In this document: positions 60,543-64,000 of the stretch, piece after piece
Layout of the letters: each line of letters starts with the position of its first letter
Position numbering within the stretch: the first letter of the stretch is position 1
Source of the DNA: Comamonas suwonensis
GTDB lineage: Bacteria; Pseudomonadota; Gammaproteobacteria; Burkholderiales; Burkholderiaceae_C
Direction: 5' to 3'
DNA: 64,000 bases
NCBI RefSeq assembly: GCF_012844455.2
Contig: NZ_JABBCQ020000008.1
Location: forward strand, 62,001-126,000
The notes under the pieces: model-generated
The model's input: only the letters and a program-made list of their open reading frames with translations
Told to the model about the DNA's origin: nothing
Databases searched by the model: none
Made by a program: the position numbers and the translations under genes

Positions 60543-62075
60543 ATGTCCCAACCCAACTCAAGCCAGCAACCCGCGCAGGCCACGCTGGCGACTGGCAGCA
60601 GTGGCAACGCGAAACCCCAGTTGCACCGGGTGCTCAAGCAGCGCCACCTGAGCATGATTGCCATTGGCGGAGCCATCGGCACGGGTCTTTTCGTGGCCTC
60701 TGGCTCGGCTATTTCGCAGGTCGGCCCAGGCGGCGCAGTGCTGACTTATCTGCTCATCGGCATCATGGTGTACTACATCATGACCAGCCTGGGCGAGCTG
60801 GCAGCGTTCATGCCGGTGGCAGGTTCTTTCTCGACTTATGCCTCGCGCTATGTGGACCGCGGCTTTGGCTTTGCGTTGGGCTGGAACTTCTGGTTCAGCT
60901 GGGCCGTGGTGGTGGCGGTCGATCTGGTGGCCTCACAGCTGGTGATGGCTTATTGGCTGCCCGATGTGCCGGGCATCATCTGGAGCGGAATATTTCTGCT
61001 GCTGATGGTGGGCCTGAATGCTTTTTCTGCCCGAGGTTTTGCCGAGGCCGAATACTGGTTTGCGCTGATCAAAGTGGTGGCTGTGGTGGCCTTTCTGATC
61101 ACCGGCGTGCTGATTCTGTTTGGCATCATCAGCAACGGCCATGCGCCCGGCTTCGAGAACTGGACCACAGGCGATGCGCCGTTTGTGGGCAACTTCGCCA
61201 CCTTTGTGGGCGTGGCCATGATCGTGGCCTATTCTTTCCAGGGCACCGAGCTGGTCGGTGTGGCGGCTGGCGAATCCGAGAACCCGCGCGAGAACGTGCC
61301 ACGGGCCATTCGCCAGGTGTTCTGGCGCATTCTGCTGTTCTATGTACTGGCCATCATCGTCATCGGTTTTCTGATTCCCTATACCGACCCGCAACTGCTG
61401 CGCACCGATGTGGCCGACATTGCGGTGAGCCCGTTCACGCTGGTGTTCCAGCACGCCGGTCTGCTGTCGGCGGCCACGGTGATGAATGCGGTGATTCTGA
61501 CCTCGGTGCTGTCCGCCGGTAACTCCGGCATGTATGCGGCCACGCGCATGCTCTTCAATATGGCGACCGAGGGCAATGCGCCGCGCATATTCTCTCAATT
61601 GACCAAGAACGGCGTGCCGCTGTATGCGCTGATCGGCAGCACGCTGATTGCCAGCCTGTGCCTGTTCTCATCGCTGTACAGCCCGCAGGCCGTCTATATC
61701 TGGTTGCTGAATCTGGCGGGCATGACGGAGTTCATCGTCTGGCTGGGCATTGCCGTCAGCCACTATCGTTTTCGCCGTGGTTATGTGATGCATGGCCACG
61801 ATGTGAGCCTGCTGCCCTATAAGGCCGGAGCCTTCCCCTTCGGCCCGATCTTTGCGTTTGTGCTGTGTCTGGTGGTGACGCTGGGCCAGAACTATCAAGC
61901 CTTTCTGGAAGACCGTATTGACTGGGGTGGCGTGGTCTCGACCTATCTGGGCATTCCGCTGTTCCTGGTGTTCTGGCTGGGCTACTGGCTGGTCAAGCGC
62001 AAGACCTGGGTCAGCTATGCCGACATGCGTTTTGATGAGCTGGACGAAATCAAGCGGGAAGCGGCAGGGAAGTAA
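60543..62075 (+). CDS. lysP: Lysine-specific permease, APC family
   Basis: A 510-residue, 12-helix amino acid permease, very close to E. coli LysP: RHLSMIAIGGAIGTGLFVAS in helix 1, SFQGTELVGVAAGESENP in helix 6 and AGNSGMYAATRMLF in helix 8. It imports L-lysine with protons. The ATG at 60543 (MSQPNSSQQP) is chosen; a frame open from 60402 adds a Cys-rich non-homologous stretch. It is divergent from the dadA-like gene but outside its riboswitch. Confidence 0.93.
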   Translation: MSQPNSSQQPAQATLATGSSGNAKPQLHRVLKQRHLSMIAIGGAIGTGLFVASGSAISQVGPGGAVLTYLLIGIMVYYIMTSLGELAAFMPVAGSFSTYASRYVDRGFGFALGWNFWFSWAVVVAVDLVASQLVMAYWLPDVPGIIWSGIFLLLMVGLNAFSARGFAEAEYWFALIKVVAVVAFLITGVLILFGIISNGHAPGFENWTTGDAPFVGNFATFVGVAMIVAYSFQGTELVGVAAGESENPRENVPRAIRQVFWRILLFYVLAIIVIGFLIPYTDPQLLRTDVADIAVSPFTLVFQHAGLLSAATVMNAVILTSVLSAGNSGMYAATRMLFNMATEGNAPRIFSQLTKNGVPLYALIGSTLIASLCLFSSLYSPQAVYIWLLNLAGMTEFIVWLGIAVSHYRFRRGYVMHGHDVSLLPYKAGAFPFGPIFAFVLCLVVTLGQNYQAFLEDRIDWGGVVSTYLGIPLFLVFWLGYWLVKRKTWVSYADMRFDELDEIKREAAGK

Positions 62076-62170
62076 CTCCCCTGAGGCGCTTTGCGCCTTC
62101 CCCTGGCCGGGCGCCCCCTCTCTCGCTTCGCGGGAGGGGACAACAGCGGAGCGTAAGGGGCGGCCCTTGC
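62076..62170 (+). repeat. Second repeat family: GCGCTTTGCGCC / CTCTCGCTTCGCGGGAG
   Basis: After the lysP stop come CTGAGGCGCTTTGCGCCTTC and CCCCTCTCTCGCTTCGCGGG followed by AGGGGACAACAGC. GGCGC/GCGCC and CTCTCGC..GCGGGAG form small hairpins. I recall this pattern as common in Comamonadaceae intergenic regions; here it occurs once. Confidence 0.5.
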
Positions 62171-62233
62171 TTGCTGTTACTTGCTTGGAGCATGTCTGTT
62201 TTAAGCATGGCTGCTGATTCTTGCCAGCGCAGG

Positions 62234-62239
62234 CAAAAT
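62234..62239 (+). promoter_or_regulatory. -10-like CAAAAT for dinB
   Basis: CAAAAT ends 7 bases before the GTG start of dinB. No Shine-Dalgarno lies between. No SOS box of the E. coli type is visible close by. Confidence 0.35.
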
Positions 62240-62246
62240 CGGCAGC

Positions 62247-63521
62247 GTGAGTGATTCTTTCGCCCCTTCCTCCGATTTTCCCAGGCGCATTGCCCATCTG
62301 GACATGGATGCGTTCTACGCATCTGTGGAGCTGCTGCGTTATCCCCAGCTCAAGGGCCTGCCCGTGGTGATTGGCGGCGGACGCCGTGCGCCGGATGACG
62401 AGCTGCTGGCGCGGTATGCGCATTTGCCGCTGTGCCAGATTCCGGTGGCGGATTTTCCCCTGCTCAAGGATTACACGGGGCGCGGCGTCATCACCACGGC
62501 CACCTATGCGGCGCGGCAATTCGGTGTGGGCTCGGCCATGGGCTTGATGAAGGCAGCCAAGCTGTGCCCGCAGGCGGTTTTGCTGCCGGTGGACTTTGCC
62601 GAATACCGGCGCTTTTCCAGAGCTTTCAAAGAGGTGATCCTCTCCATTGCCCCGGTCATGGAGAACCGGGGCGTGGACGAGGTCTATATAGACTTCAGCG
62701 ACGTTGCAGGCGGCCAGCGCGAAGGCGGCCGCGTGCTGGCGCGCTTGCTTCAGAAAACCATTTTTGAAGCCACGGGTCTGACCTGCTCGGTGGGCGTGGC
62801 GCCCAACAAGCTGCTGGCCAAGATGGCCAGCGAGTTCAACAAGCCCAACGGCATCTCCATTGTTCAGGTTGAAGATTTGCAAACCCTGATCTGGCCGCTG
62901 GCTTGCCGTAAGGTCAACGGCATAGGACCCAAGGCCGATGAAAAGCTCAAAAAACTGGGCATAGAAACCATTGGCGATCTGGCCGCCAAAAGCTTGCCGC
63001 AGCTGCTGCAATGGTTTGGCAAGTCCTATGGGCACTGGCTGCATGAATCCGCATGGGGCCGCGATGAGCGGGCGGTGGTGACCGAGAGTGAGCCGGTGTC
63101 CATGAGCCGCGAAACCACGTTTGAGCGCGACTTGCATGCCGTACACGACAGGGCTGAACTGGGGGCCATCTTCACTGACCTGTGTGAGCGGGTGGCGGAG
63201 GACTTGCAGCGCAAAGGCTATGTGGGCCGCACCGTGGGCATCAAGCTGCGCTATGACGACTTCAAGATTGCGACGCGCGATCAGACTCTGGCCCTGCCGG
63301 TGCAAGATGCTGCGGCCATTCGCCAGGCCGCAGGACAATGCCTGAAGCGAGTGCCACTGGGCAAGCGCATGCGGCTGTTGGGGGTCAAGGTCTCGGGCCT
63401 GATTTCAGCGCAGGCCTGGCAGGCCAGTGCTGACGACCCTGTGGCGCGGGAGTCATTGCTGAGGCCGCAGGTTTTGACTTCCATCAAGAACCTGGACCCC
63501 TACACAGCATCTCTGTTCTGA
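62247..63521 (+). CDS. dinB: DNA polymerase IV (Y-family)
   Basis: A 424-residue translesion polymerase. Catalytic carboxylates are in IAHLDMDAFYASVE and NRGVDEVYIDFSD, the helix-hairpin-helix of the thumb in KVNGIGPKADEKLKKLGIET, and a little-finger domain follows. About 29 residues are inserted between VVIGGG and RGVITTATYAAR (about residues 46-78), in the finger region; E. coli DinB has only a few there. The insert includes APDDELLARYAHLP and so looks designed, not junk. No beta-clamp motif is obvious at the C-terminus (it ends in DPYTASLF). Start is GTG at 62247. Confidence 0.94.
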   Translation: MSDSFAPSSDFPRRIAHLDMDAFYASVELLRYPQLKGLPVVIGGGRRAPDDELLARYAHLPLCQIPVADFPLLKDYTGRGVITTATYAARQFGVGSAMGLMKAAKLCPQAVLLPVDFAEYRRFSRAFKEVILSIAPVMENRGVDEVYIDFSDVAGGQREGGRVLARLLQKTIFEATGLTCSVGVAPNKLLAKMASEFNKPNGISIVQVEDLQTLIWPLACRKVNGIGPKADEKLKKLGIETIGDLAAKSLPQLLQWFGKSYGHWLHESAWGRDERAVVTESEPVSMSRETTFERDLHAVHDRAELGAIFTDLCERVAEDLQRKGYVGRTVGIKLRYDDFKIATRDQTLALPVQDAAAIRQAAGQCLKRVPLGKRMRLLGVKVSGLISAQAWQASADDPVARESLLRPQVLTSIKNLDPYTASLF

Positions 63522-63655
63522 GAGTCGTTACTCCAGCATCTTTGCTGTGCGATGATCTGAAGTGTGAATTTGTGTATCTGGTTAACCAGCATCGCCGGAA
63601 TGCCTGATCGCTCACTCTCTCATTAAAAAACAGGCTCTTTCGAGGAGTGCAAGCC

Positions 63656-64000
63656 ATGCGCATGAACCTGCCGGTATCCCAACAAAACTACAACTTTCCC
63701 GGCGATGAGCTGCTGGTCTCCAGCACCAACACCAAGGGCGAGATCACGCATTGCAACCCGGCGTTCGTGCGGGTCAGCGGCTTTACCTATGAGGAGTTGA
63801 TTGGTCAGCCGCATAACCTGATTCGCCATCCTGACATGCCCGCCGCAGCCTTCAAGGACATGTGGCGCACCATTGCCCATGGTTACCCGTGGACGGCGCT
63901 GGTCAAGAACCGCCGCAAAAATGGCGACCATTACTGGGTGCGTGCCAATGTCACGCCCATCATGGAAGGTGGAAAGCCGCGTGGCTATCTGTCGGTGCGC
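63656..64000 (+). CDS. PAS-containing chemotaxis/aerotaxis receptor, 5' part
   Basis: The first 115 residues of a gene cut by the window end. A PAS domain spans about residues 12-115: NTKGEITHCNPAFVRVSG, then YEELIGQPHNLIRHPDMP and NRRKNGDHYWVRANVTP. This PAS type (with NxIRHPDMP) is the Aer-like energy-sensing module at the front of methyl-accepting receptors. GAGGAG 8 bases before the ATG supports the start. The signalling domain is outside the window, so other PAS proteins remain possible. Confidence 0.85.
   Translation, partial: MRMNLPVSQQNYNFPGDELLVSSTNTKGEITHCNPAFVRVSGFTYEELIGQPHNLIRHPDMPAAAFKDMWRTIAHGYPWTALVKNRRKNGDHYWVRANVTPIMEGGKPRGYLSVR

Noticed and set aside
60278-61522. A 414-codon plus-strand frame overlapping lysP
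   Set aside because: Out of frame with a near-perfect LysP protein and full of Arg/Gly/Cys runs.
1-64000. CRISPR array, prophage, integron or intact insertion sequence
   Set aside because: No regularly spaced repeats, cas genes, phage structural genes, integrase or transposase were seen.

Overview
The window looks like a chromosomal segment of a high-GC betaproteobacterium of the family Comamonadaceae, most likely Comamonas or a close relative. The signs are typical Burkholderiales proteins (BPSS1780-like membrane protein, Bug-type solute receptor, ThrB of the kinase-fold type next to a DUF2782-like protein and polA) and dispersed palindromic repeats of a style I associate with this family. 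I see no prophage, integron, CRISPR array or intact insertion sequence. Most of the window is core metabolism, transport and DNA metabolism.

Layout. 1-4.5 kb: start of a truncated gene, M48 protease, divergent orn, and a DEAD-box RNA helicase with an arginine/glycine-rich tail behind a hairpin-rich leader. 4.5-8.5 kb: Bcr/CflA efflux pump, three tandem tRNA-Lys(CTT) genes, a 3-hydroxyisobutyrate-dehydrogenase-type reductase and guaC. 8.7-13.7 kb: tetR divergent from a tripartite efflux operon (outer-membrane factor, EmrA-like adaptor, EmrB-like pump); the outer-membrane factor is broken by a one-base frameshift. 13.9-24 kb: uvrD, a phoX-type phosphatase behind a four-unit PHO box, a BPSS1780 protein, thrB, a DUF2782-like protein and polA. 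24-33 kb: azlCD, Tat-type dienelactone hydrolase, ZIP metal transporter, a LytTR two-component pair, EamA transporter, argH and a Bug receptor.

33-46 kb: a 2004-residue alpha-2-macroglobulin and pbpC, normally a functional pair, separated here by betT, a VOC protein, an endonuclease/exonuclease/phosphatase protein and an HdeD-like protein. 46-53.5 kb: a lactate region, lldPRD (as lldP-lldR-lldD on the minus strand) with two LldR/PdhR-type operators, then a second lldP and a second, divergent alpha-hydroxy-acid dehydrogenase. 53.5-64 kb: two tandem Sel1-repeat proteins, nhaA, a DMT transporter, a dadA-like FAD amino-acid dehydrogenase under a tandem glycine riboswitch, lysP, dinB and the start of a PAS-containing chemotaxis/energy-taxis receptor.

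Regulation is the richest part. Clear cis signals are the PHO box, the paired LldR sites, nested palindromes at the efflux operon, the tandem glycine riboswitch, the helicase leader and a possible structured leader before the ZIP gene. Several genes (M48, orn, uvrD, the DUF2782-like gene, polA, dinB) have a -10-like hexamer ending only 7-9 bases before the start codon, suggesting near-leaderless transcripts. I did not find a convincing wholly new multi-gene system; the best leads are listed as findings.
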